Shown here: piece after piece, positions 6,911 to 15,315 of the stretch | How the letters are laid out: each line of letters opens with the position of its first letter | Position numbering within the stretch: the stretch's first letter is position 1 | Origin: Gallibacter sp963558965 | GTDB taxonomy: Bacteria; Bacillota; Clostridia; Peptostreptococcales; Anaerovoracaceae | Length of the DNA: 64,000 nt | Reading direction: 5' to 3' | Assembly: GCA_963558965.1 (NCBI GenBank) | Contig: CAUWIT010000011.1 | Coordinates: forward strand, 7,095-71,094 | The notes under the pieces: model-generated | What the model saw: the letters and a program-made list of their open reading frames with translations, nothing else | Database searches by the model: none | Told to the model about the DNA's origin: nothing | Made by a program: the position numbers and the translations under genes

Positions 6911-8665
6911 TTACCATTCATCTCCTTTCATGCGAACTTTTTGTACTGCTATACTAGCATTTTGTCGTGTATCAGCAGCTTTCAAAAATGCTAACATGCC
7001 CCATGATACGATCATTGAAGTACCACCGTTTGAGACAAATGGAAAAGTTACACCAGTTAGTGGCAATAAGTCAACTGCACCGAATACATTTAATATTGTC
7101 TGGAATATAAATAGTGTTGTAGCGGCACAAGCTGCAATTGTATAAAATGAAGAACGTCCAGCTCTAATTGAACGAACAGCAAATATACCTAGAGTAACTA
7201 TAGATAAAACTGCAAGCACTGCTATGATTAGTCCCCATTCCTCTGATAAAATACCGAAGACTAAGTCTGTGTCGGCAGCACCGATTTTATGTAGCCAACC
7301 TTCTCCAGGTCCAAGGCCTACAAGACCGCCGCTTGCACCTGCTGACATAGTTCTAACCTGCTGGAAACCGCCAGCATCAGGGAAATCCCAAGCATGCGTC
7401 CACGTATTAATACGGTTTAAGATATATGGCTTAAATCGCAAAATTAAAAGTGCACCTGCGCCTGCGGCACCGATTAGCAAAAATAGCTTTGAGAAATCGC
7501 CGCTTCGCAAAAATGAAATAGCTAAAAATGTTATAAAGAATATTGCGGCTGTACCAAAGTCTCCCATAATGCCAAGGCATCCTATACAAAATATTGAGAA
7601 ACCTAAAAATAGTGTTAAGTTTTTCTTTTCGTAAAGTTCGTCTAGTGTAGCAGAGCCGACTAGTATATAGGCGATTTTAACTAGTTCAGATGGCTGAAAT
7701 GTAAATCCACCTATGGATACCCAGTTGGTTGCACCGTATTTATTTGTACCTAAAAATATATTTATAAGTAGCAAAATTACACTTGCTATAACTAGGAATT
7801 TACGTGTTTTCATAGTGCGATCAAGGTCGCGTAGATACCAACATAAGCCTAAAAACAGTGCCATTCCTAAAATAACTGTTATCAGCTGTTTAATCATTTC
7901 ATTTGGCGCCGATGTGGCGGTGACTGCAAGTCCTAAGGTGGACAAGAAAAAAGCGATGCTTTCGATTTCAAATGATGTTGTGCCCATAGTGCGTATTACT
8001 ATGGAGTATGTCCACATAAGTGCAGTGAAAATCCCAAATGCAATTGGAACTGACATAGGCAATTCGTCTCCTTCGGCAATCATAAACTGGATTACCAAAA
8101 GTACCTGCAAAATTGTTAGGGCTACTAGAGAGCGCCATGGCGTAAATTTTTTGGTCATGCGAGTTCGTGCTTCTTGGTTGTAGCGCTGCTCTTCTAAGCT
8201 GGCAGGTACAAGTACGCAATCTGCGCCCCCAAGTGAAATTGTATCGCCGATTTTTACAGGAGTGGATTTATATACTATATTTCCGTTTACTTTTGAGCCA
8301 CCTTTTGAGCCGAGATCGTTGTAAAACCAATTGCCTTCTCCATCACGAACAAGGGTGCCGTGATTTCGTGAAACAGTCATAATATCTATTGGCACATCGA
8401 CGCTTTTGTGGCGCCCGATGACATTTTCCCAGTGAGACAATGCTTTAGTTTCACCATCTGGTAAAGACAGATAAGCCCAAATCTCTGTCGGTATTTTTGT
8501 GGAAAGCAGTGATCTAATTGCTCTTACCAATATGTATATGGCTAAGAGTACAAATACCCATCTAACTACTGTAGTAAAAATTGCTCCAGCAGTTGGAACA
8601 CCGCTAAATAAGTTACCGACATTGCCCATTAGTGTTTTTAAAAAATTCATAATGGTGTCTAACAT
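6911..8665 (-). CDS. FHA domain fused to RodA/FtsW-type SEDS glycosyltransferase
   Basis: SEDS proteins polymerise lipid II into glycan strands in partnership with a class B PBP. This 584-residue protein has one N-terminal membrane helix (about 28-45), then a forkhead-associated (FHA) domain (about 75-155) with phosphothreonine-binding residues visible in IGRHKS, SRNHG and GSKVNG. About ten further membrane segments form the SEDS body. SEDS signatures are GLGPGEGWLHKIGAADTDL near residue 450 and FVSNGGTSMIVSWG near 550. The start has TAAGGAGG about 8 nt upstream. The FHA domain suggests control by a Ser/Thr kinase of the PknB/PrkC class, not in this window. The PBP gene follows immediately. 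Confidence 0.93.
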   Translation of the reverse strand: MLDTIMNFLKTLMGNVGNLFSGVPTAGAIFTTVVRWVFVLLAIYILVRAIRSLLSTKIPTEIWAYLSLPDGETKALSHWENVIGRHKSVDVPIDIMTVSRNHGTLVRDGEGNWFYNDLGSKGGSKVNGNIVYKSTPVKIGDTISLGGADCVLVPASLEEQRYNQEARTRMTKKFTPWRSLVALTILQVLLVIQFMIAEGDELPMSVPIAFGIFTALMWTYSIVIRTMGTTSFEIESIAFFLSTLGLAVTATSAPNEMIKQLITVILGMALFLGLCWYLRDLDRTMKTRKFLVIASVILLLINIFLGTNKYGATNWVSIGGFTFQPSELVKIAYILVGSATLDELYEKKNLTLFLGFSIFCIGCLGIMGDFGTAAIFFITFLAISFLRSGDFSKLFLLIGAAGAGALLILRFKPYILNRINTWTHAWDFPDAGGFQQVRTMSAGASGGLVGLGPGEGWLHKIGAADTDLVFGILSEEWGLIIAVLAVLSIVTLGIFAVRSIRAGRSSFYTIAACAATTLFIFQTILNVFGAVDLLPLTGVTFPFVSNGGTSMIVSWGMLAFLKAADTRQNASIAVQKVRMKGDEW

Positions 8666-8698
8666 ACGGGTTTTCCTCCTTATTTTTAACTAGAGATA

Positions 8699-8728
8699 AT
8701 TATAACACAAATGATGTGCATTTGTTAA
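8699..8728 (-). promoter_or_regulatory. Putative promoter of the FHA-RodA/PBP operon
   Basis: On the minus strand TTAACA (8723-8728) and a perfect TATAAT (8699-8704) are separated by 18 nt, about 34 nt before the start codon. The -35 box is part of a 10-bp palindrome TTGTTAACAA (8722-8731). A plus-strand TATAAT at 8752-8757 probably serves the divergent flavoprotein. Confidence 0.55.
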
Positions 8729-8781
8729 CAACTTACAGGTTAGAAATAGTGTATAATACAGTACATAGGAGGATTTATTTT

Positions 8782-9996
8782 ATGGAAAAATATTTTGATA
8801 CGATAATTTTAGGCGGTGGTGCTGCAGGGCTTTTTTGTGGCGCTAGTCTAAGTGAATATAGCAAGCAAAATAAGAGTTTTTTAATTATAGAAAAATCGCC
8901 AAAAACGGGATTGAAGCTTTTAGCGTCAGGAAGTGGTCAGTGTAATTTTACTCATGGAGGGGATATTAGGGACTTTGTAAATTACTACGGCCCAAATGGC
9001 AAAAAAATCAGAGGAATATTATTTAGATATAACAACGAGATGTCCATAGATTTCTTCGAGAAGCGAGGTGTTAAAACTGTTACTAGGGAAGATGGCAAGG
9101 TTTTTCCTGCTTCTTTTAGTGCAGAGGAAATAAGGCAGTGTCTTTTGAGGGAAATTGAGAAAAATGGCGGAATGGTTAGATGTAGCTGTCAGGCTCTTTC
9201 TATTGTTCAAGATGTTGGGTACTTAGTTGAAACTGAGGATACAACTTATAGATGTAAAAATCTTGTAATTGCAACAGGCGGCAAATCATATCCTAAAACA
9301 GGTTCAGATGGCGTACTACTTGAGACTATAGAAAAAACTTTTACAGATATAGATGTCATTCCTCAAAGAGCTGCACTTGTGCCAATATATGTGGAAGGGT
9401 ACAAATATCAAGGTTTATCAGGCGTTTCAATACAAGATGCAACCATATCAAAAGGCAAAATCAAAGGAACAGGGGACTTGTTATTTACACATAAAAACTT
9501 ATCAGGCCCGCTTATTTTAAACTTTTCAAGATACTTAAACCAAGGAGATAAATTTGAAATCGACTATTTGCCTAAGGGCTTTAAAAGTGGAGAACACTTA
9601 AAAATAGATGGTGAAAAAAGATCCATCGTAAATTACCTGTTAGATGAAACGGGTTTGCCAAAGGCTTTTATTGAAGGGATAGTTTTGGAGCAAGGTATCG
9701 ATTGCAAACAAAAGGCTTCAACTTTAAAGGGGCGTGAAATCAAGGAAATAGAAAAGACTTTAAGGGGAGAGGAGTTTATTGTAAATGGCAAAGCTGGTTT
9801 TGACAAAGCCATGGTAACTTCTGGAGGCATTAGTCTAAAGGAAGTTTCTACAAGCAATTTACAATCAAAAAAACACCCAGGACTTTACTTTATAGGTGAA
9901 ATCCTGGATGTTGATGGCGATACAGGTGGATATAATATCCAATTCGCTTTTTCTACTGGTTATGCAGCTGCTCAGCATATTTTACAGTTGCCATAG
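8782..9996 (+). CDS. HI0933/BaiN-type FAD-dependent oxidoreductase
   Basis: This is a 404-residue flavoprotein of the HI0933-like family, annotated variously as BaiN-like or aminoacetone-oxidase-like. The N-terminal dinucleotide site is ILGGGAAGLFCG (residues 9-20), with GSGQCNFTHGG near residue 50, a second FAD segment LVIATGGKSYPKTGSDG near 165 and the closing GEILDVDGDTGGYNIQFAFSTG near 375. The physiological substrate is unknown for most members. The ATG at 8782 is chosen because AGGAGG at 8768-8773 precedes it; a longer frame from 8716 has no such site. The last 44 bases overlap the 3' end of metH on the other strand, with both reading frames intact. Confidence 0.9.
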   Translation: MEKYFDTIILGGGAAGLFCGASLSEYSKQNKSFLIIEKSPKTGLKLLASGSGQCNFTHGGDIRDFVNYYGPNGKKIRGILFRYNNEMSIDFFEKRGVKTVTREDGKVFPASFSAEEIRQCLLREIEKNGGMVRCSCQALSIVQDVGYLVETEDTTYRCKNLVIATGGKSYPKTGSDGVLLETIEKTFTDIDVIPQRAALVPIYVEGYKYQGLSGVSIQDATISKGKIKGTGDLLFTHKNLSGPLILNFSRYLNQGDKFEIDYLPKGFKSGEHLKIDGEKRSIVNYLLDETGLPKAFIEGIVLEQGIDCKQKASTLKGREIKEIEKTLRGEEFIVNGKAGFDKAMVTSGGISLKEVSTSNLQSKKHPGLYFIGEILDVDGDTGGYNIQFAFSTGYAAAQHILQLP

Positions 9997-12349
9997 CATC
10001 TTTGCAATAGCTGTCAGCACCTATCATCTGGGCGTAGTTTTCATTTAGAACTGCGCCTCCTACGATGACTTTGCACTGAATATCTGCTGCATGTAGCTTT
10101 TTAATTGTTTCTGCCATATTTGGTACAGTTGTAGTCATAAGAGCACTTAATCCAACCATGCGGACATTTTCTTTTACTGCTGTTTCTACAATTACTTCTG
10201 GAGGCACATCTTTGCCTAAGTCGATTACATCGTAACCGTAGTTTTCCAAAAGAACTTTTACAATATTTTTACCGATATCATGAACATCGCCTTTTACAGT
10301 AGCGATAACTATTTTTCCTTTTGAAACTGTAGACTGATCTCCGCTTTTTGCAATCAGCTCTTTGATAACAGCGAAGGCCTCTTGAGCAGCTTCAGCACTC
10401 ATAAGCAACTGTGGCAAATAAATACTGCCATTCTCATATTTCTTACCTACCTCATCTAGAGCAGGGATAACGTGGTTGTTGACAATATCAAGTGGGGCAG
10501 TGTCCAATGCCAATGTATCTGCGGCTGCTTTTGCATCTTTTTTAAGGCCCTTTACAATGCTTTCTTTTAGAGAGTAGACCTTTTTCTTTTGAGGTGCATG
10601 TTTTTCCTGATGAGCTTCGAAAACCTTTATGTAGTCGCGGCAATTTTTGTCTTTGCCAGCTAAAGCTCGGTAACTGTGGTAAACATACATCATTTCATCA
10701 GAAAATGGGTTCATAATTGCGGCTTTTAGGCCGGCTGACAATGCCATAGCTAAAAAAGTTGAAGTAAGTTTTTCTCTGCCAGGCAATCCAAATGAAACAT
10801 TTGAAACTCCAATAGAAGTTTTAATGCCCATCTGCCCTAGGTCCCAAATAGTTTGAAGGGTAGTCATAGGTGCAGTTTTATCGGCACTTACAGTTAAAGT
10901 AAGGGGATCCAATACGATATCGTGTTTTTCAATGCCGTATTTAGCAGCTTCATCGATGATTTTTTTAGCAATTTCAACACGTCCTTCGGCAGTTTTAGGG
11001 ATGCCGTTGTCGTCCAATGTTAAAGCGATTAGAACGCCACCGTATTTTGCAGCGATAGGCAAAATCTTATCTAGCGACTCTTGCTTGCCAGAAACCGAAT
11101 TTATAAAAGGTTTGCCGTTGTAGTATCTAGCGGCTAGTTCCATGGCTTCTGCATCTGCAGTATCTATCATAAGAGGAGTATCTACAACTCCCTGAATTTC
11201 CTTGATCAGTGATAAAAGCATAGCCGGTTCGTCGATTTCAGGTAGACCAACATTTACGTCTATAATGTGAGCACCTGCGTTTTTCTGATCCATTGCAAGT
11301 TTAATAATAGCTCCCATATCTTGCTCTTTTAAGGCTTCCTTGAAAATCTTGTTGCCAGTTGGGTTGATTTTTTCCCCAACAATTGCAAAGTCTCTGCCGA
11401 TATATGTGGTTGTTGTATAAGAAGAAACTGTTGTATGGGTTTTCTTCTCTACAGGTGGCGGAATGACATCTTTGGCTTTTTCCACTAGTTCTTTTATATG
11501 AGCTGGTGTCGTACCACAGCATCCACCTAGCATAAATACACCTTTTTTTGCAAATGGTGCTACTTTTTCGGCAAACTCTACTGGGCCAAGTCCCCAAACT
11601 GTATTGCCTTCTTCGTCTGTTTCAGGCATACCTGCATTTGGATTTATCATAAGAGGTAAAGAAGTTTCTGCCAAGTATTTAGGCACAAATTTGCCTATTT
11701 GATCTGGTCCAAAACCGCAGTTTAAACCAAGAGCGTCTACTCTTAGACCTTCGAGAACAGAAGTTAAAACTTTGATGTCAGCGCCAGTAAGCAATTTGCC
11801 ATTTTCATCTAACATAGCTGAGGCGATAACAGGTAAATCGCTGTTTTCCTTTGCTGCAAGTACGCCAGCTTTCATTTCGTATATATCTGTCATAGTTTCA
11901 AGCAAAATCAAATCTGCGCCAGCATCTTTTGCAGCAGTTACAAGGACTTTAAATCCTTCGTAGGCTTCATCAAAAGAAACTTCACCCATTGGCTCTAGCA
12001 ATTTACCAATAGGGCCTAGACCTGCTGCTACAAATAAATCTTCTCTGCCAGTTTCTTCTTTACAACGTTTAACTGCGTTTTGTGCAAGTTTAACAGCTTG
12101 GTACAGAACGTCGTAGGATGTGTATTTGTCCTGTGGAAACTTAACTGGATTTGCACCAAAGGCGTTAGTTTCTACAATGTTAGCACCTGCCATTAAATAT
12201 TGATAGTGAACATCTTCGACTAAATCCGGTTTTTCCATATTCCAGTATTCGGGGATTTCTCCACCAGTTAGTCCAGCAGCTTGAAGCATTGTGCCCATGC
12301 CACCATCAAAAAACAATAACTTTTTCCCTAGTAATTCTTTAAATTTCAT
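9953..12349 (-). CDS. metH: Cobalamin-dependent methionine synthase, short form
   Basis: MetH transfers the methyl group of 5-methyl-tetrahydrofolate to homocysteine through cobalamin. Domains in order: homocysteine-binding barrel (about 1-300) with zinc ligands in NCGFGP near 210 and GGCCGTTP near 276; pterin-binding barrel (about 315-570); cobalamin cap and Rossmann domain (about 590-798) with the base-off motif GDVHDIGKN. The protein ends there at 798 residues, so the S-adenosylmethionine reactivation domain of the 1200-residue E. coli enzyme is absent. Short forms like this are known in Clostridia and Thermotoga and rely on a separate reactivator; none is visible here. The start follows apbE by 3 nt. 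Confidence 0.96.
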   Translation of the reverse strand: MKFKELLGKKLLFFDGGMGTMLQAAGLTGGEIPEYWNMEKPDLVEDVHYQYLMAGANIVETNAFGANPVKFPQDKYTSYDVLYQAVKLAQNAVKRCKEETGREDLFVAAGLGPIGKLLEPMGEVSFDEAYEGFKVLVTAAKDAGADLILLETMTDIYEMKAGVLAAKENSDLPVIASAMLDENGKLLTGADIKVLTSVLEGLRVDALGLNCGFGPDQIGKFVPKYLAETSLPLMINPNAGMPETDEEGNTVWGLGPVEFAEKVAPFAKKGVFMLGGCCGTTPAHIKELVEKAKDVIPPPVEKKTHTTVSSYTTTTYIGRDFAIVGEKINPTGNKIFKEALKEQDMGAIIKLAMDQKNAGAHIIDVNVGLPEIDEPAMLLSLIKEIQGVVDTPLMIDTADAEAMELAARYYNGKPFINSVSGKQESLDKILPIAAKYGGVLIALTLDDNGIPKTAEGRVEIAKKIIDEAAKYGIEKHDIVLDPLTLTVSADKTAPMTTLQTIWDLGQMGIKTSIGVSNVSFGLPGREKLTSTFLAMALSAGLKAAIMNPFSDEMMYVYHSYRALAGKDKNCRDYIKVFEAHQEKHAPQKKKVYSLKESIVKGLKKDAKAAADTLALDTAPLDIVNNHVIPALDEVGKKYENGSIYLPQLLMSAEAAQEAFAVIKELIAKSGDQSTVSKGKIVIATVKGDVHDIGKNIVKVLLENYGYDVIDLGKDVPPEVIVETAVKENVRMVGLSALMTTTVPNMAETIKKLHAADIQCKVIVGGAVLNENYAQMIGADSYCKDAMATVKYAEQLHNQ

Positions 12350-12352
12350 AAA

Positions 12353-13369
12353 CTATTTCTCCTCTATCAAATCGAAGCCATCGCTTTTAGTAATATTGCC
12401 ATCTGTATCCACAATACAGTATTCAAAGTCCTTTTTGTCCTTCATAAACTGGATGGCTTTTTCTTTGCCTAGTGTTAGACAAACAGTAGAATACCCATCG
12501 CAGTCAGATGAATTTCCTAATTTACTTAAAATACTTACAGAGACAATATCTGTTTTATAAGGATAGCCAGTTTTTGGGTTTAAAACATGGTGATAATCTT
12601 TGCCATTTTCCTCAAAATGTCTTTCATAAATACCAGAGGTTACAAGGGTTTTGTCTTTTAACTTAATTGAACCTAGTATTTCATTTTGATCTGTGTAAGG
12701 TGTTTCAAGACCTATATTCCAAGGAGTATCCCCTTCTTTGTTGCCAATAGTAACGATGTTGCCACCTAAGTTTACTATACCTGAAGTAACGCCTTGAGAT
12801 ATTAAATATTCGGAAACTCTATCGGCGATATAACCTTTGGCAATCGCTCCTAAATCTAGCCAAGTGTTTTTATCAGTAAGCTGTACTTGATTTTCGTGGA
12901 TATGTACTTTTTCGTATCCCACAGTAGCTAAGGCTTTTTCAATATCTTCTTTATCTGGAACTTTTGGATTTTCCCCTGAGAAGTTCCATAAATCTGTTAG
13001 TTTGCCAACAGTAATATCGAAACTACCATTGCTTTCTTTAGATTTTTTTAGACCTTCTTTTATAACATCTGCTGTTTCAGGATCTACAGTTACAGCTTCG
13101 CCATTGGCGTGATTGATTTTGTAGATATCAGATGTTTTAATTGTACGGCTAAATAGACCTTCGTAATATCCACATTTACCGAAGGCTTTGTCGATAAGTT
13201 CCTCAGCATCTTTTTTGCTCATATCGTGGATTTCAATAGTACAAGTAGTATTCAGATAGAAGTCAGTTTTTGAAACTGGTTCTTTAAAAAGCTTATCTGA
13301 CTGTGTTATAATTAAGACTATGCAAATAATAACTAAGCATATAATAATTGGGGTTAATTTTTTTTTCAT
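12353..13369 (-). CDS. apbE: ApbE, FAD:protein FMN transferase
   Basis: ApbE attaches FMN through a phosphoester to Thr (or Ser) residues of extracytoplasmic flavoproteins such as RnfG and RnfD. The 338-residue protein has an N-terminal membrane anchor (residues 5-22) and acts outside the membrane. Family motifs include FDITVGKL near 135, LDLGAIAKGYIADRV near 175, GGNIVTIG near 205 and HHVLNPKTGYP near 260. I chose the ATG at 13369 because GAGGTAA lies just upstream; an extension to 13405 would cross it. metH follows by 3 nt, while the NusG-like and Gx transporter genes diverge. The rnf operon 3 kb away encodes the likely substrates. Confidence 0.93.
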   Translation of the reverse strand: MKKKLTPIIICLVIICIVLIITQSDKLFKEPVSKTDFYLNTTCTIEIHDMSKKDAEELIDKAFGKCGYYEGLFSRTIKTSDIYKINHANGEAVTVDPETADVIKEGLKKSKESNGSFDITVGKLTDLWNFSGENPKVPDKEDIEKALATVGYEKVHIHENQVQLTDKNTWLDLGAIAKGYIADRVSEYLISQGVTSGIVNLGGNIVTIGNKEGDTPWNIGLETPYTDQNEILGSIKLKDKTLVTSGIYERHFEENGKDYHHVLNPKTGYPYKTDIVSVSILSKLGNSSDCDGYSTVCLTLGKEKAIQFMKDKKDFEYCIVDTDGNITKSDGFDLIEEK

Positions 13370-13410
13370 TTGATTTATTACCTCATAAAATATATTTTGG
13401 AGCAAAGATT

Positions 13411-13782
13411 ATGAAAATAAAAAAAGCAGATATAATCCTCGCTATAGTAATTGCAATCGTTGGGATTGCAGCTTCCCTTTACCTTACATTTTCAGATGTA
13501 CCGGTTAAAAACGGAAAAGTTGTTATACACCAAAACAACAAAGTTTATGGCGAGTATTCCCTGTATGAAGACAGGGTAATAACGGTCAAAGATGATGACC
13601 ACATAAATAAGATTACCATAAAAAACGGCAATGTACAAATGACTTTTTCCAATTGTAAAAATCAAGATTGCGTTAAGCAGGGAACTATTGATGACAGTTC
13701 AAAAAGCATCGTTTGTCTGCCACATAAAGTTGTAGTTGAAATCAAGTCAGACGAAAGCGAGTTTGACTCTGTATCAAGATAG
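13411..13782 (+). CDS. NusG domain II-containing membrane-anchored protein
   Basis: This 123-residue protein has an N-terminal membrane helix (about residues 6-25) and an outside domain of the NusG_II type, with FSNCKNQDCVKQG and IVCLPHKVVVEI holding three conserved cysteines. The ATG at 13411 has TTGGAGC upstream; the longer frame from 13348 is antisense to apbE and was rejected. Proteins of this type recur next to apbE and Gx-transporter or Rnf genes in Clostridia, and a role in extracytoplasmic flavin or redox biology has been suggested from context only. It is 9 nt before the Gx transporter gene and starts 41 nt from divergent apbE. Confidence 0.85.
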   Translation: MKIKKADIILAIVIAIVGIAASLYLTFSDVPVKNGKVVIHQNNKVYGEYSLYEDRVITVKDDDHINKITIKNGNVQMTFSNCKNQDCVKQGTIDDSSKSIVCLPHKVVVEIKSDESEFDSVSR

Positions 13783-13791
13783 GAGAGGCAT

Positions 13792-14298
13792 ATGAACACA
13801 AACACATCAGCACATAAAGTGGCATATGCAGCTATATTGGCGGCGCTGGCCATGATTTTTTCATACATAGAAGCGATTATTCCTTTTTCCATAGGCATAC
13901 CAGGGGTTAAACTTGGAATTGCCAATTTGGTCGTAGTAGTCGCTTTGTATAAACTTAATTTTAAATATGCATTTTTAATAAATCTAATACGAATTTTCGC
14001 AGTGGGATTTTTGTTTACCGGTGCATTTGGGATTTTGTACTCACTGGCAGGTGGGCTCTTAAGTCTATTTGTTATGGTAATTGTAAAAAATGCAAAAATC
14101 TTTTCAGTAGTAGGCGTAAGTTTAGCAGGTGGAGTAGCTCACAACCTTGGACAGCTTATTACCGCAACATTGATAGTAAGTAACATTAAGCTTTTCGTAT
14201 ATTTCCCTGTATTGATTTTTTCAGGAATGGCAAGTGGTATTGTCATAGGCATTGTCGCAGGTCTAATATTGACAAAGCTAGAACACGCAAAAATATAA
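13792..14298 (+). CDS. Gx transporter family membrane protein
   Basis: This is a 168-residue integral membrane protein with about five hydrophobic helices, of the family once named heptaprenyl diphosphate synthase component I (Hpre_diP_synt_I) and now called Gx transporter. The segment PGVKLGIANLVVVVAL and the following GGLLSLFVM match the family's substrate-binding-like S-component fold. A GAGAGG ribosome binding site precedes the ATG. It forms a two-gene operon with the NusG_II protein, opposite apbE. The context suggests a link to flavin or quinone supply for extracytoplasmic electron transfer, which is inference. A terminator follows. Confidence 0.85.
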   Translation: MNTNTSAHKVAYAAILAALAMIFSYIEAIIPFSIGIPGVKLGIANLVVVVALYKLNFKYAFLINLIRIFAVGFLFTGAFGILYSLAGGLLSLFVMVIVKNAKIFSVVGVSLAGGVAHNLGQLITATLIVSNIKLFVYFPVLIFSGMASGIVIGIVAGLILTKLEHAKI

Positions 14299-14313
14299 AT
14301 ATATAGCAATTAA

Positions 14314-14364
14314 AAAAGGGTTGGCATATTAACAGATAATTTTTGTTAATAGGTTAACCCTTTT
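14314..14364. terminator. Bidirectional rho-independent terminator
   Basis: AAAAGGGTT (14314-14322) pairs with AACCCTTTT (14356-14364), and TATTAACA (14327-14334) pairs with TGTTAATA (14344-14351). It lies between the convergent Gx transporter and sufB genes, with T-rich flanks on both strands. Confidence 0.85.
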
Positions 14365-14382
14365 GTTGTATCTTATTAAATT

Positions 14383-15312
14383 TTATTCACCTAGGAAATT
14401 ATCTACGATAATATTTTCAGCTTCTTCAGCTGTCATACCTAGAGTACGAAGTTTTACTAACTGTTCATCGTTAATACGTCCAATTGCAGCTTCGTGAATA
14501 ATAGCAGCATCTAGATGTTTAGCATTGATTTCTGGAATTGAACGAACTTGCGCATCATCCATAATGATAGAGTCACACTGAATATGTGCGTGACATGCAG
14601 CATTTCCAACAGCTTTAGGATGGAATGTCTGCTTAGATGTGCCTTTAGCAACAGAACGTGAAATAATCTGTGCAGAGCTACCATCGCCATTCATCTGTAC
14701 TTCCATATTTGAGATAGCTGTTTGGTCATTATGTGTCATAAGTTTTTCAATAACTTGTAGTTTAGCGTTTTCGCCTAGTACAATATCTGTTTCTCTTTCT
14801 GTTGAGTCAACACCTTTAATCTGAGCAGTATCCATAATAAATGTGCTGTCTTTACCTAAAATAATATTAGTTTTAGGATTTAAAATACGTGCGCCAGTTC
14901 CTTCGCCTTCGCCATAATGTTTTTCTTCATAACGAACTGTGGCACCTTCGTCAACATGAAATGTATGGATACCGTCGTGACGGCTATCGTGGCATCCACC
15001 GTTGTGAATACCGCATCCTGCTACAATAGTAACATCAGCACCTGGAGCTATATAAAAATCGTTGTATACAACATCAGTCATACCAGACTGGTCCATAACT
15101 ACAGGGATATGTACTGTTTCGCCTTGTGCATCGCCACTAATACGGATATCGATACCACTTTTTCCTTCTTTTGGTGTAATTGTAACGTTTTCAGAGTTGC
15201 CATGACATAGAGCAGAACCATTGTATCTTAAGTTAAAAGCACCACCGTCTTTAGCTAAATCTGAGTTATCTAAAACTTCTAATATTTCTTTTGTAATCTT
15301 ATTGAAATCCAT
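14383..15312 (-). CDS. sufB: SufB/SufD-type Fe-S assembly scaffold protein
   Basis: This is the 309-residue partner of SufC, in the minimal SufBC (SmsBC) system typical of anaerobic Clostridia and archaea. It folds as a right-handed beta helix, seen here from about residue 60 to 250 with CGIHNGGCHDSRHDGIHTFHV near 105 and RSVAKGTSKQTFHPKAVG near 220. The C-terminus has the conserved INAKHLDAAIIHEAAIGRI segment. SufB/SufD family proteins receive sulfur and iron and build [4Fe-4S] clusters. It lacks the long N-terminal part of E. coli SufB. Only one B/D gene is present, with no sufD, sufS or sufU beside it. The start is 3 nt after the sufC stop. Confidence 0.92.
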   Translation of the reverse strand: MDFNKITKEILEVLDNSDLAKDGGAFNLRYNGSALCHGNSENVTITPKEGKSGIDIRISGDAQGETVHIPVVMDQSGMTDVVYNDFYIAPGADVTIVAGCGIHNGGCHDSRHDGIHTFHVDEGATVRYEEKHYGEGEGTGARILNPKTNIILGKDSTFIMDTAQIKGVDSTERETDIVLGENAKLQVIEKLMTHNDQTAISNMEVQMNGDGSSAQIISRSVAKGTSKQTFHPKAVGNAACHAHIQCDSIIMDDAQVRSIPEINAKHLDAAIIHEAAIGRINDEQLVKLRTLGMTAEEAENIIVDNFLGE

Positions 15313-15315
15313 TTA

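Noticed and set aside
7224..7634. 136-codon plus-strand frame opposite the FHA-RodA gene
   Set aside because: It is a low-complexity shadow of the membrane protein on the other strand, with no ribosome binding site or family resemblance.
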